From Gemmatimonadota bacterium (GTDB taxonomy: Bacteria; Gemmatimonadota; Gemmatimonadetes; Longimicrobiales; Gaopeijiaceae): DNA of 64,000 nt. The position numbers and the translations under genes were made by a program. Location of the stretch: NCBI GenBank assembly GCA_022827345.1, contig JAJDTB010000009.1:1-64000 (forward strand), in the 5' to 3' direction. Below the pieces are notes generated by a model. The model was given only the letters and a program-made list of their open reading frames with translations, did not search any database and was not told the origin of the DNA. Below are positions 26,028 to 35,006 of this stretch, piece by piece (positions within the stretch are counted from its first letter, which is position 1; every line of letters begins with the position of its first letter).

Positions 26028-28049
26028 TCAGTGCAAGACTCTCTCGCGCACGGCCTTGCGCACTGCCTCGGCCGTCACGCCATAGCGGCGGTAGACCTCC
26101 TGGAACGGGGCCGACGCGCCGAAGTGGTCGATCCCGACCGAGATGCCGCGGGGGCCGACCCAGCGGTCCCACCCCATGGTGCTGCCGGCCTCGATCGAGA
26201 CTTTCAGTACGCCGTCCGGCAGGACCGCGTTTCGGTAGGCGGCGGGCTGCTCCGCGAACAAACGCCAACTCGGCATGCTCACCACGCGCGCGTCGATCCC
26301 GTCTGCCCGCAGACCAGCGCGCGCTTCGAGTGCCGCGCCGATCTCCGAACCGGAGGCGATGACGACGGCGTCGGGGCTGCCCGAACGGGCCTCGCGCAGG
26401 ATGTAGGCGCCCTTGTGGAGGCCGTCGGCCGAGGGGTGGCCGGGGCCGCGGTCGATGACCGGGACGGTCTGGCGGGTGAGGGCCAGGAAGGACGGGCCCG
26501 CGCGGTAGCTGAGCGCCGCACGCCACGCTTCGGCGGTCTCGGGGCCGTCGGCGGGGCGCAGGTCGAGGAGGCCGGGGATGGCGCGCAGGGCGGCCAGATG
26601 CTCGATGGGCTGATGGGTGGGGCCGTCTTCGCCGAGGCCGATGCTGTCGTGGGTGAAGACGTAGGTGACCGGGAGCTTCATCAGGGCGGCGAGGCGGATC
26701 GCCGGGCGCATGTAGTCCGAGAAGACCAGGAAGGTGCCGCCGAAGGGGTGGACGCCGCCGTGCAGCGCCATCCCGTTCATGATCGCTCCCATGGCGTGCT
26801 CGCGAACCCCGAAGTGGACGATGCGCCCGCCCGGGTTGTCGGCCAGGTGGTCGCCGCTGCCGGCGATGTCGGTCTTGTTGGAGCCGCCCAGATCCGCCGA
26901 GCCGCCGATCATGGCGGGGATGGCCGTGGCGGCGCTCTGCAGCACCTTGCCCGAGTGGTTGCGGGTCGCGGTGGCCGGGGCGTGTGCGAGGTCGGGCAGG
27001 CTGTCCTCCCACCCGGCGGGCAGCTCGCCCGCGGCGGTCCGTTCGAGGTCGGCGGCGAGTGCGGGGTGGTCGGCGCGGTAGGCCTCGAAACGGCGCTGCC
27101 ACGCCGCCTGGGTCACCGCGCCGCCGGCGCACCGTTCGCGCCAGTGCCGCAGCGCCGCCGGCTCCACATGGAAGGGCTCGAGCGAGGGGTAGCCGATGTT
27201 GAGCTTGGTGGCGGCGATCTCGTCCGCGCCGAGCGGGGCGCCGTGGGTCGACGCCAGGCCGGCCATGTTCGGGCTTCCCTCCGCGATCGTCGTGCTGAGG
27301 ACGATCAGCGAGGGGCGGCCGGTTTCGGCGCGGGCCGCGGCGAGGGCGGTGTCGATGGCGCCGAGGTCGGTGCCGTCGTCGACGGTGAGGGTGTGCCAGC
27401 CGTAGCCCTCGAACCGCCGCGCCTGATCGGTGCAGGTTGCCAGGTCGGTGGAGCCCTCGATGGTGATGCGGTTGTCGTCGAAGATCCAGATCAGCTTGCC
27501 AAGGCGCTGGTGACCCGCGATCTCGGCCGCTTCGTGGGAGATCCCCTCCATGAGGTCGCCGTCGGAGCAGAGCGCATAGGTGTGATGATCGACGATCTCG
27601 TGGCCGGGCCGGTTGTAGCGGTGCGCCATCCAGCGCTCGGCCAGCGCCATCCCGACGGTGTTGGCGACGCCCTGTCCCAGCGGGCCCGTGGTGGTCTCGA
27701 CGCCGGGCGTGTGCCCGTACTCGGGGTGGCCGGGCGTCCTGCTGTCCCACTGGCGGAACTGCCGGATGTCGTCGAGCGAGAGATCGTAGCCCGCCAGGTA
27801 GAGCAGACTGTACAGGAACATCGAGGCGTGGCCGGCCGACAGGACGAAGCGGTCGCGGTTGATCCAGCCGGGGTCGGCCGGGTTGTGCCGCAGGTGGCGT
27901 GTCCAGAGGACGTAGCCGAACGGCGCCAGCGCCATGGGGGTGCCCGGGTGACCGGAGTTGGCCTCCTGGACCGCGTCCATGGCCAGGGCCTTGATGGTGT
28001 CGATTGCCAGCTTTTCGGCGCCTATGGTCACGCCCACGGCCTGGGACAT
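26028..28049 (-). CDS. tkt: Transketolase
   Basis: 673 residues. It transfers two-carbon ketol units between sugar phosphates with thiamine diphosphate, in the non-oxidative pentose phosphate and Calvin-type pathways. The N-terminus has [14 protein letters not shown] and [19 protein letters not shown]; the ThDP site follows with CSDGDLMEG near 155 and [10 protein letters not shown]. The pyrimidine domain has [19 protein letters not shown], and [20 protein letters not shown] is a substrate-binding block. Full length for the family. It is encoded 28 bp downstream of leuS and may share its transcript. Confidence 0.95.
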   Translation of the reverse strand: MSQAVGVTIGAEKLAIDTIKALAMDAVQEANSGHPGTPMALAPFGYVLWTRHLRHNPADPGWINRDRFVLSAGHASMFLYSLLYLAGYDLSLDDIRQFRQWDSRTPGHPEYGHTPGVETTTGPLGQGVANTVGMALAERWMAHRYNRPGHEIVDHHTYALCSDGDLMEGISHEAAEIAGHQRLGKLIWIFDDNRITIEGSTDLATCTDQARRFEGYGWHTLTVDDGTDLGAIDTALAAARAETGRPSLIVLSTTIAEGSPNMAGLASTHGAPLGADEIAATKLNIGYPSLEPFHVEPAALRHWRERCAGGAVTQAAWQRRFEAYRADHPALAADLERTAAGELPAGWEDSLPDLAHAPATATRNHSGKVLQSAATAIPAMIGGSADLGGSNKTDIAGSGDHLADNPGGRIVHFGVREHAMGAIMNGMALHGGVHPFGGTFLVFSDYMRPAIRLAALMKLPVTYVFTHDSIGLGEDGPTHQPIEHLAALRAIPGLLDLRPADGPETAEAWRAALSYRAGPSFLALTRQTVPVIDRGPGHPSADGLHKGAYILREARSGSPDAVVIASGSEIGAALEARAGLRADGIDARVVSMPSWRLFAEQPAAYRNAVLPDGVLKVSIEAGSTMGWDRWVGPRGISVGIDHFGASAPFQEVYRRYGVTAEAVRKAVRERVLH

Positions 28050-28077
28050 CGCGTCAGCCTCGTTTCTCGTCTGGATT

Positions 28078-30561
28078 TCAACCTCCGACCGCGGCGGCCT
28101 GCGCCACCACGAGATTCAGCAGCCGGTCCGGTATGTGAATGACCCGCCGCACGTCCATTCCTTCCAGGTGACGGGCGACGTTGGGCTCGTTCATGGCTTC
28201 GGCGACCACCGTGTCGCGATCCGCGCCGACGGGCACCGACACCGTGCCCCGCACGCGGCCGTTGACCTGCACGGCGACCCGGGCCTGTTGCTCGACGCAC
28301 TTGGCCGGGTCGTACGCAGGCCAGTTGGCGCCGTCGAAGATGCTCCCTTCGTGGCCCAGGCGCTGCCAGAGCTCCTCGGCCATGTGGGGCGCGAAGGGCG
28401 CCACCAGGCACACGAGCGGCTCGACCTCGGAGCGGGTGGGTATGCGGCCGCCGGCCCGCGCCGCGTTGAGATACTCCATCATCGCCGCGATGGCGGTGTT
28501 GTACCGGAGCGCGGGGACCTGCTCGGTGACGCGCTTGATGGTCTGGTGCAGCTTGCGCTCGACCGCGGGATCGGCGGCCGTCTCCGGGAGATCCCCGTCT
28601 TCGGGAACCACCGACTCCCACAGGCGGTGCAGGAACCCGTGCGGACCTGCGATGCCGCGGTCCTGGTAGTCGCCGCCCTCCGCGAACGGGCCCAGGAACA
28701 TGAGATACAGGCGGAAGGTGTCGGCCCCGTACCGCTCGATGATCGGGTCCGGGACGATCACGTTCCCCTTGCTCTTGGACATCTTGGCGCCTTCCCGGAT
28801 GATCAGCCCGTGGGCGCGGAACTGGTCGTACGGCTCCTCGAAGTGCAGCCATCCCATGTCGTGCAGCGCCATGACGATGAACCGGGAGTACAGCAGGTGC
28901 AGGACCGCGTGCTCGTTGCCGCCGATATAGGTATCGACCGGGAGCCAGCGCCGGGTGATTTCGGCGTCGAAGGGCTGGTCGTCGAAGTCGGTCGACGGAT
29001 AGCGGAGGAAATACCACGAGCTGTCCAGGAAGGTGTCCGAGACGTCGGTCTCGCGGGTGGCGTCGCGGCCGCATTCGGGGCACGGCACCTCGTACCAGTC
29101 ACGCACGCGCGCGAGGGGGCTGATGCCGGACTCGTCGGGGCGGAAATCCTCGACAAAGGGCAGCACCACGGGGAGATCTTCATCGGGGACGGGCACGGCG
29201 CCGCAGTGATCGCAGTGGATGATCGGGATCGGGGGGCCCCAGTACCTCTGGCGCGAGATGCACCAGTCGTGCAGGCGGTAGGTGACTTTGGCCTCTGCGC
29301 GGCGATTGGCGGCCAGGTCGGCCACGATGGCCTCCTTGGCTTCGTCGACCTGCAGCCCGTCGTACCTGCCGGAGTTCACGAGCGTCCCCGTCGGATACTC
29401 GTAGGCGATGGTCAGCGGAGTGGACGCATCCTCGCCCGCTTGCGCGACGACCCGCGTGATCGGCAGGTCGAAGGCCTGCGCGAAGTCGAAGTCCCGCTCG
29501 TCGTGCCCGGGCACGGCCATGATCGCGCCCGTGCCGTACCCCATGAGGACGTAGTCGGCGATCCACACCGGAACGCGCTTCCCCGTAGCCGGGTTGATGC
29601 AGTAGCCGCCGGTGAAGACGCCGGTCTTGTGCTTTTCGACCTTCTTGCGGGCGACGAGGTCCAGCGCCTGCGTCCGCTCCCGATAGGCCTCGACTTCGTC
29701 GCGGCGGGCGTCGCTGGTGACCGCATCGACCAGCGGGTGCTCCGGCGCGAGCACGACGTACGTGGCCCCGAACACCGTATCGGGGCGCGTGGTGAAGACG
29801 GCGACCTCGGTCTGATCCGCGCCGTCATCCGCGACGGGGAAGCGAAGCTCCGCCCCCACGGACCTCCCGATCCAGTTCCACTGCGCCTTTCGCGTCGTGT
29901 CCGACCAGTCGATGTGCCTGAGGTTTTCGAGGAGCCGGTCGGCGTAGTCGGTAATCTTGAAGAACCACTGCCGGATGAAGCGCTGTTCGACCCCCGCCCC
30001 ACACCGCTCGCACGCCCCGACGATAACCTGTTCGTTGGCCAGCACGGTCATGCACGACGGACACCAGTTGACGGGCGCCTCCTTCTGCTCGGCCAGCCCG
30101 CTTTTGAAGAACTGGACGAAGAGCCACTGGGTCCACTTGTAGTAGGCGGGGTCGGTCGTATCGACCGTGTGATCCCAGTCGAACATGCCCCCGATTCGCC
30201 GCAGCTGACGGGTGAAGTTCTGGACATTCGCGGGGATCAGGCGCATTGGGTGCGCCCCGATCTTCAGCGCGAAGTTCTCGGAGTGGATCCCGAAGGCGTC
30301 GAAACCGATGGGCTCGAAGACGTCGTACCCCTGCAGGCGCTTGAAGCGGCCGTGCACGTCGGCCCCGGTGAAGGCATAGATGTTACCCACATGCAGCCCC
30401 TCCGCGGAGGGGTAGGGGAACATCATGAGGTTGAAGAAGGGACGGGCTGCGGTGCGCAGCTCGTTCAGTGTGAAGCTGTTGGTCCCTTCGTTATCCCACC
30501 GCGCCTGCCACCGGTGTTCGATGGCGGCGGCGTCGTAGGCCTTGTCAGCATTTGAGGGCAT
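28078..30561 (-). CDS. leuS: Leucyl-tRNA synthetase
   Basis: 827 residues from ATG 30561; the open frame continues upstream, but conserved sequence begins here. It charges tRNA-Leu. Class I signatures are present: HVGN at 57-60 in place of HIGH, and KMSKS at 593-597. The CP1 editing domain lies between ([20 protein letters not shown] with the conserved editing threonines). [15 protein letters not shown] and [19 protein letters not shown] are further LeuRS blocks, and a C-terminal anticodon-binding and small tail domain ends the chain. Zinc-type cysteines occur at CPSC and CERC near 165-185. Confidence 0.96.
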   Translation of the reverse strand: MPSNADKAYDAAAIEHRWQARWDNEGTNSFTLNELRTAARPFFNLMMFPYPSAEGLHVGNIYAFTGADVHGRFKRLQGYDVFEPIGFDAFGIHSENFALKIGAHPMRLIPANVQNFTRQLRRIGGMFDWDHTVDTTDPAYYKWTQWLFVQFFKSGLAEQKEAPVNWCPSCMTVLANEQVIVGACERCGAGVEQRFIRQWFFKITDYADRLLENLRHIDWSDTTRKAQWNWIGRSVGAELRFPVADDGADQTEVAVFTTRPDTVFGATYVVLAPEHPLVDAVTSDARRDEVEAYRERTQALDLVARKKVEKHKTGVFTGGYCINPATGKRVPVWIADYVLMGYGTGAIMAVPGHDERDFDFAQAFDLPITRVVAQAGEDASTPLTIAYEYPTGTLVNSGRYDGLQVDEAKEAIVADLAANRRAEAKVTYRLHDWCISRQRYWGPPIPIIHCDHCGAVPVPDEDLPVVLPFVEDFRPDESGISPLARVRDWYEVPCPECGRDATRETDVSDTFLDSSWYFLRYPSTDFDDQPFDAEITRRWLPVDTYIGGNEHAVLHLLYSRFIVMALHDMGWLHFEEPYDQFRAHGLIIREGAKMSKSKGNVIVPDPIIERYGADTFRLYLMFLGPFAEGGDYQDRGIAGPHGFLHRLWESVVPEDGDLPETAADPAVERKLHQTIKRVTEQVPALRYNTAIAAMMEYLNAARAGGRIPTRSEVEPLVCLVAPFAPHMAEELWQRLGHEGSIFDGANWPAYDPAKCVEQQARVAVQVNGRVRGTVSVPVGADRDTVVAEAMNEPNVARHLEGMDVRRVIHIPDRLLNLVVAQAAAVGG

Positions 30562-30649
30562 GGAGGGGTGGGTTGGTGCGGCGGTGCGTCCCCGCTTGTC
30601 CGCGCGCGTAATCGGCCAAACCTCAAAGCTAAAAAAGGGCGGTGCCGAT

Positions 30650-31786
30650 TTACAGCCCGGAAGGGGTCGGCCGGTGGCCGGAGAGCGGCTCGCGCGGTGC
30701 CTCCGGCGACACGTCACGGCCCTCCGGGAGGAGGCTGAAGGGGTCCTCGACGTCGGGCAGACCGGCCAGCAGGGCGGCGACGGCTTTCCGGAGCGAGCCG
30801 CCGTTCTCCTCCAGCAGGCCGCCGAAATCGGGCAGCCGGTGATAGTACCGCATCCGGCTGAGGAGGGTCGCGTTGTTGAGCGGCAGGGCTTCGAAGCCCC
30901 CGAAGGTCAGGGACGCGAGCCGGGGTCGGACTTCGGTGCGGAAGCGGTCGAGGTGGAGATCGAAGATCCGCTCCCGGCGCTCGACCTTGTCCCCGCTGGC
31001 CAGGGTCGAGTCCCCGTAGACCGACTCGAGGTCGTCCACCAGGCCATCGATGAAGCGCGAGAAGATCTGCGTGTCCCGCCATCGGTCGCGCGCGCGGTTG
31101 CACCACACGGTGTCCGGGCCGCCGCCGGGCCGGGTGCAGAAGAACTCGATGGCTCCCGCGCGTCCCACCCAGGTGGCGAAGCTCTCGTTGAAGCGCACCT
31201 GGCCGGGGACGAAGAGGTGGTTGTGGGAGAGCTCGTGGATGATGGTCGTGATCAGCTCGACTTCGTCGTACCGCAGGATGGTGGAGAGCAGCGGGTCGGA
31301 GAACCACCCCAGGGTGCTGAAGGCGGACGTGGGGCGGAGGTAGGTGTCGAAACCCTCGGCCTCGAGCTTGCGCTGCTCGTCGAGCGCATCGTCGAGGTCG
31401 AAGAAACCGCGGTAGGGGACCCGGCCGACGACGGGGAACCACCACGTCCGCGACGCGAGGCGGTCGCGGTGGGCGGCCGAGAGCACCATCGCCAGCGTGT
31501 CCCGCTCGAGCTCGGTGTAGGTGGTGTAGCTGTCGCCGACGTCGAGCTCCAGCGCGCTCATGGCGAACTCGCGCGCCTCGCGCGCCAGAGTGAGCTTGGC
31601 GCGGGTGCGCTCGTCGGTATCGGGCGCGAGAATCACGTCGGGGATCGGCTGGCGCCCCCGCAGGATCCTGGCCTCCGCCCACCCGGCCTTGATCACATAA
31701 ATGGGCGAGCAGCCCGTAGCGGGCCCGAGGGCCGCCGCGACCAGAACGACGATCGCGGCGACTCCCAGCTTCCTGCTCCGCCGCAT
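30650..31786 (-). CDS. Putative aminopeptidase (PF10023-type) lipoprotein
   Basis: 378 residues. A hydrophobic signal ends ALGPATGC, a lipobox with cysteine 26. The rest matches the putative aminopeptidase family: SPIYVIKAGWAEARILRGRQ follows the cysteine, TWWFPVVGRVPYRGFFD lies mid-chain, and the gluzincin zinc site HELSH is at 184-188 with the third ligand expected in FNESFATWVG about 15 residues later. It should be anchored in the envelope and cut peptides there. The gene sits between leuS and an SPFH protein, all on the minus strand, with only 7 bp to the SPFH gene. Confidence 0.85.
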   Translation of the reverse strand: MRRSRKLGVAAIVVLVAAALGPATGCSPIYVIKAGWAEARILRGRQPIPDVILAPDTDERTRAKLTLAREAREFAMSALELDVGDSYTTYTELERDTLAMVLSAAHRDRLASRTWWFPVVGRVPYRGFFDLDDALDEQRKLEAEGFDTYLRPTSAFSTLGWFSDPLLSTILRYDEVELITTIIHELSHNHLFVPGQVRFNESFATWVGRAGAIEFFCTRPGGGPDTVWCNRARDRWRDTQIFSRFIDGLVDDLESVYGDSTLASGDKVERRERIFDLHLDRFRTEVRPRLASLTFGGFEALPLNNATLLSRMRYYHRLPDFGGLLEENGGSLRKAVAALLAGLPDVEDPFSLLPEGRDVSPEAPREPLSGHRPTPSGL

Positions 31787-31793
31787 CGGGGGT

Positions 31794-32681
31794 CTACCGG
31801 CCTCCGCCCAGGTTCCTGATCAGGGGAATGCCTCCCTCGGTCGGAACGTAGACCAGGGACCCTTCCGGCATCTGCGACAACTGCTGGATATAGAAGAAAG
31901 TCAGGTACTCCTGGCTCAACCCTTCGGAGATGATGCGCTGGGCCTCGGCGATCCCCTTGGCTTCCTCGGCCTGCTGGCGCGCCTGCTCCTGGATGATCTG
32001 GGTCTGGAACTCCTCCGCGGCGACCTGCTGCTCACGCTCCAGCTTCTGCTCGATCGCCTCGCGGACCCGCGAGGGTGCCTGAATGTCGCGCACGAACACG
32101 TCCCTGACCTCGATGCGATCGCCGGCCTTGGCCTGGATCTCGGTCAGCATGCTGTTGGCCACGTCGCGCCGATTGGGCGAGAAGATCTCGTTGATCGACT
32201 TGGTGGCGACCGCGTCGCGCACCCCGTTGCGGACCGCATTGAGGACGATCTGGCGCTTGATGTCGTTCTCCGATCCGATCCGCTGGTAGAGGCTGGGCGC
32301 GTTGCTACCGTTGATCTGGAAGATGATCGACACCTCCAGCGTCACGTTCAGCTGCTCGGAGGTCTGCGCCTCGATCTGCTCCACGCTGCCCTGCGCGGGG
32401 AAGGACTGCTCCCGGATCGACATCCGCTCGATGCTGGCGAGGGGATTGACCACTCGCACGCCCTGATCGAGCGCCCGCGCGGAGACGCGCCCGAGGAAGT
32501 GCTCGACACCGACCTCGCCCACGCGAATGATCACGAAGGTATTGAGGAGGATGACGGCGACGCCCACGAACATGACGACGTAGCCGGCCAGCCTGTTGGG
32601 GATCTTGCTCTTGCCGGCGGGGATGGAGCGGACGATCGCGCCGATGACGATCAGGACCGCGGCGATTGCTACCAGACTCAT
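31794..32681 (-). CDS. Prohibitin/SPFH-domain membrane protein
   Basis: 295 residues. Two N-terminal membrane helices (VAIAAVLIVIGAIVRSI; LAGYVVMFVGVAVILLNTFVII) precede an SPFH domain (GEVGVEHFLGRVSARALDQG through LNAVRNGVRDAVATKSINEI). A long coiled coil rich in Glu, Gln and Ala follows (REAIEQKLEREQQVAAEEFQ onward to residue 255). Proteins of this family form large ring or microdomain assemblies in the inner membrane and often modulate proteases. It is encoded just upstream of the aminopeptidase lipoprotein in the same direction, so the two may be functionally linked. Confidence 0.88.
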   Translation of the reverse strand: MSLVAIAAVLIVIGAIVRSIPAGKSKIPNRLAGYVVMFVGVAVILLNTFVIIRVGEVGVEHFLGRVSARALDQGVRVVNPLASIERMSIREQSFPAQGSVEQIEAQTSEQLNVTLEVSIIFQINGSNAPSLYQRIGSENDIKRQIVLNAVRNGVRDAVATKSINEIFSPNRRDVANSMLTEIQAKAGDRIEVRDVFVRDIQAPSRVREAIEQKLEREQQVAAEEFQTQIIQEQARQQAEEAKGIAEAQRIISEGLSQEYLTFFYIQQLSQMPEGSLVYVPTEGGIPLIRNLGGGR

Positions 32682-32774
32682 GACTGCTTCCTTTCAATAC
32701 GATTGCTACAGTGCCCGGAGATGGAACTTACGACGAATGGTACTACGATGGGCACCGCAAGGTTCGTCACCCGG

Positions 32775-34136
32775 TTACTTCCGCAGGCCGATGGCCGGCC
32801 GGTAGTGCAGGGCACGCCCTTTTCCATTTGCCTTCAGGAACCCCTTTTCGGAGAGGTAGTCGAGTTCTCGCTTTGCCGTCGCATACGGGGTCTCGAACAG
32901 CGTCCGATAGTCGGAGTTGCGCAGTTGCGAGCCTCCGCGAAAGTGCTCGCGAAGAGCGGGAATCCGGTCCTCCAGGAACCAGCGCTGGTCGTCGAGATCG
33001 GCTGTCAGATAGTAGGTCGGCCCGCTGCCGTCGTCCGCCGGTTCAGGAGTAACGACACCGCTGTCGACCAGTTCGCACACCTGTGCACTCGCTTCGCTCC
33101 GGGTCACGGAATTTAGTAGTCCGTATTCCCGTTCGGTAAAACCGTCCGGCCTGGCGAGGAGAATGTGCTTCTGATTGGGGTTGATTTTCAGCTTTTGCAC
33201 AAGCCGCTTCCAGCCTGGCCCGGCCGTAGGCAGCTGCGGTTCATTGCGCAATACAACGGTAAACCGGCCGTCCCCGGCTTTCAATGCAGGTTCATTGAGA
33301 AAACACCCTTCCATTTCCTTCACGATCCGTTCAAGGCCGGATGCTATGGCATGCATACGTCCTGAATCTGCAAGTACCCTTGTCAACAATGGGTTGCGGG
33401 TCGCATGCACAACATTGTCATCCCTTACATCTGCAAGAGACAATGGTTCCACAGGCAGGCCCGGACTTGTAACCTCCATCCGATCATCATAGAACACCAC
33501 TTCCGTCTCCGCGCTTGCCTCATAGTCACGATGCGCAATCGCATTGATGATCAATTCGCGCCACGCCGCCTCGGGGTATTCGGGCATGTGCCGCAGAAAG
33601 ATGTGGCGAAGCGGCTCGGAGAACTCGATCTGCTCGCGTGCGAGGCGAATGCTCTGGTCGATCGCGGCGGCGAGGGGAGGACCGGCGTATGCGGACCGGA
33701 CCACGCTGTCACGGTGTCCAAGGATGCGGGCCGTACCCGCCACGCGAATGATGCGCACCCCTGCACCGGGATTCCAGTGGCGTGCGGGCGCCCTGGCAAA
33801 GAGCAGCAGCGCCGCATTGGTGATCTTCCACTCCGGATCATCGCCGAGAATCAGCCCGTAGTCGCGAAGCGAGTCGAGCAGGGACTTTCCGTCGGGGAGC
33901 GCGTCGCCGAGAAACGACCGCGCCAGGTCCAGGTCGAGATCCGGGAGAGCCGCTCCCTTTCTGACCCGCCGCTCGTAGTCGACTCGCCTGCTCTCTGGCC
34001 GGCGCCCTCCCGGGCGGCGTCGGCTGCGTCGGGGACCGCGCGGCGACAGGTGCGTCAGATTGTGCTTGTCCAATGGACGATCGGCTTCAGATTTGTGATT
34101 GCGGCGGCTATCGTTTTCCTGACAGGTCAGGCGCAT
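32775..34136 (-). CDS. ATP-binding protein of the AlbA/Schlafen group, N-terminal domain missing
   Basis: 453 residues from ATG 34136. From about residue 75 it matches the COG2865-type transcriptional-regulator family: ITNAALLLFARAP, then RELIINAIAHRDYE and MEVTSPGLPVEP (a GHKL-type ATPase segment), and a winged-helix C-terminus with FETPYATAKRELDYLSEKGF. Members normally begin with a 120-residue AlbA_2 (Schlafen-like) domain. Here it is replaced by about 70 residues of Arg-rich, unconserved sequence (RGPRRSRRRPGGRRPESRR). The gene therefore looks N-terminally decayed or rearranged. Base composition is less GC-rich than that of its neighbours, which suggests acquisition by transfer. Whether the remainder is expressed is uncertain. 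Confidence 0.65.
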   Translation of the reverse strand: MRLTCQENDSRRNHKSEADRPLDKHNLTHLSPRGPRRSRRRPGGRRPESRRVDYERRVRKGAALPDLDLDLARSFLGDALPDGKSLLDSLRDYGLILGDDPEWKITNAALLLFARAPARHWNPGAGVRIIRVAGTARILGHRDSVVRSAYAGPPLAAAIDQSIRLAREQIEFSEPLRHIFLRHMPEYPEAAWRELIINAIAHRDYEASAETEVVFYDDRMEVTSPGLPVEPLSLADVRDDNVVHATRNPLLTRVLADSGRMHAIASGLERIVKEMEGCFLNEPALKAGDGRFTVVLRNEPQLPTAGPGWKRLVQKLKINPNQKHILLARPDGFTEREYGLLNSVTRSEASAQVCELVDSGVVTPEPADDGSGPTYYLTADLDDQRWFLEDRIPALREHFRGGSQLRNSDYRTLFETPYATAKRELDYLSEKGFLKANGKGRALHYRPAIGLRK

Positions 34137-34232
34137 GATGCTAGACTCCGCGGTCATCCAGCGATCATCGCGGAGTGCGAAAGCCGTCATCAAATGGCGA
34201 TTACAGGGGAATAATACAGCGCGAAAGCGGGA

Positions 34233-35003
34233 ATGCCAGTGGAAACGACAGTGAACAACCGACTTGCAGGCAGAGTAGCGATCATCACGGGCGCGTCGTC
34301 GGGGATCGGGCTTGCGGTGACTCGCGCGCTCGCGGGCGAGGGTGCCGCGGTCGTCCTGGCCGCGCGCCGGGCCGAACGGATCAATGCGGAGGCGCGGGCG
34401 CTGCAGGGGAAGGGGAGCAGGGCTCTCGCAGTGCGCACCGACGTCACGAGCCTCGAAGACATGCAGGCGCTGGCGAAGGCGGCGCTCGATGCCTTCGGGC
34501 GAGTGGACATCCTGGTGAACAACGCCGGAATCATGCCGATTTCGCCGTTGAAGGAAGGGCGGATCGACGACTGGACCCGTATGGTGGACGTGAACGTCAA
34601 CGGTGTCCTGCACGGGATCGGAGTGGTGCTGCCGCACATGCTGGCCCGGGGCGGCGGGCACATCGTCAACGTCGGGTCCATCGCGGGGCGGCGGCCCTTC
34701 CCGGGCGGCACCGTGTATGCGGCGACGAAGTTCGCGGTGAGGGCGATCACCTGGGGCATGCATCTCGAGCTGGGGGCCGAGCACCGCATCCGCGCCACCG
34801 ACATCCAGCCCGGGGTCGTCGACACCGAGCTCTTCGACACGGTCCCCGATCCGGAGGCGCGCGCGGAGTGGGCCGAGCGCTGGGCCGGCAAGCAGCCGCT
34901 GCACGCCGACGATGTCGCTCGCGCGGTGGTCTACGCCGTGACGGCTCCGCCCCACGTCTCCGTCAACGAGATCCTGGTCAGGCCACTGGACCAGCCGGCG
35001 TAG
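34233..35003 (+). CDS. Short-chain dehydrogenase/reductase
   Basis: 256 residues from ATG 34233. The classical SDR features are in order: cofactor loop GASSGIG near residue 20, ILVNNAGIMPISPL near 90, the catalytic YAATK near 160, and SIAGRRPFPGG carrying the catalytic serine before it. DIQPGVVDTELFD in the substrate region fits NADP-dependent serine or hydroxy acid oxidoreductases such as the YdfG type. The exact substrate is unknown. It is convergent with the ABC exporter gene that ends at 35007, and it opens divergently from the AlbA-type gene across a 96-bp gap. Confidence 0.85.
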   Translation: MPVETTVNNRLAGRVAIITGASSGIGLAVTRALAGEGAAVVLAARRAERINAEARALQGKGSRALAVRTDVTSLEDMQALAKAALDAFGRVDILVNNAGIMPISPLKEGRIDDWTRMVDVNVNGVLHGIGVVLPHMLARGGGHIVNVGSIAGRRPFPGGTVYAATKFAVRAITWGMHLELGAEHRIRATDIQPGVVDTELFDTVPDPEARAEWAERWAGKQPLHADDVARAVVYAVTAPPHVSVNEILVRPLDQPA

Positions 35004-35006
35004 GCG

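Noticed and set aside
23824-27750. 1308-residue frame spanning the TonB receptor and most of transketolase
   Set aside because: Only 23824-25914 codes for the receptor, fixed by its signal peptide; the remainder is a shadow of the transketolase gene.
32711-33052. Plus-strand frame beginning MPGDGTYDEWYYDGHRK
   Set aside because: The start looks protein-like, but it soon becomes antisense to the AlbA-type gene; no family or ribosome-binding site.
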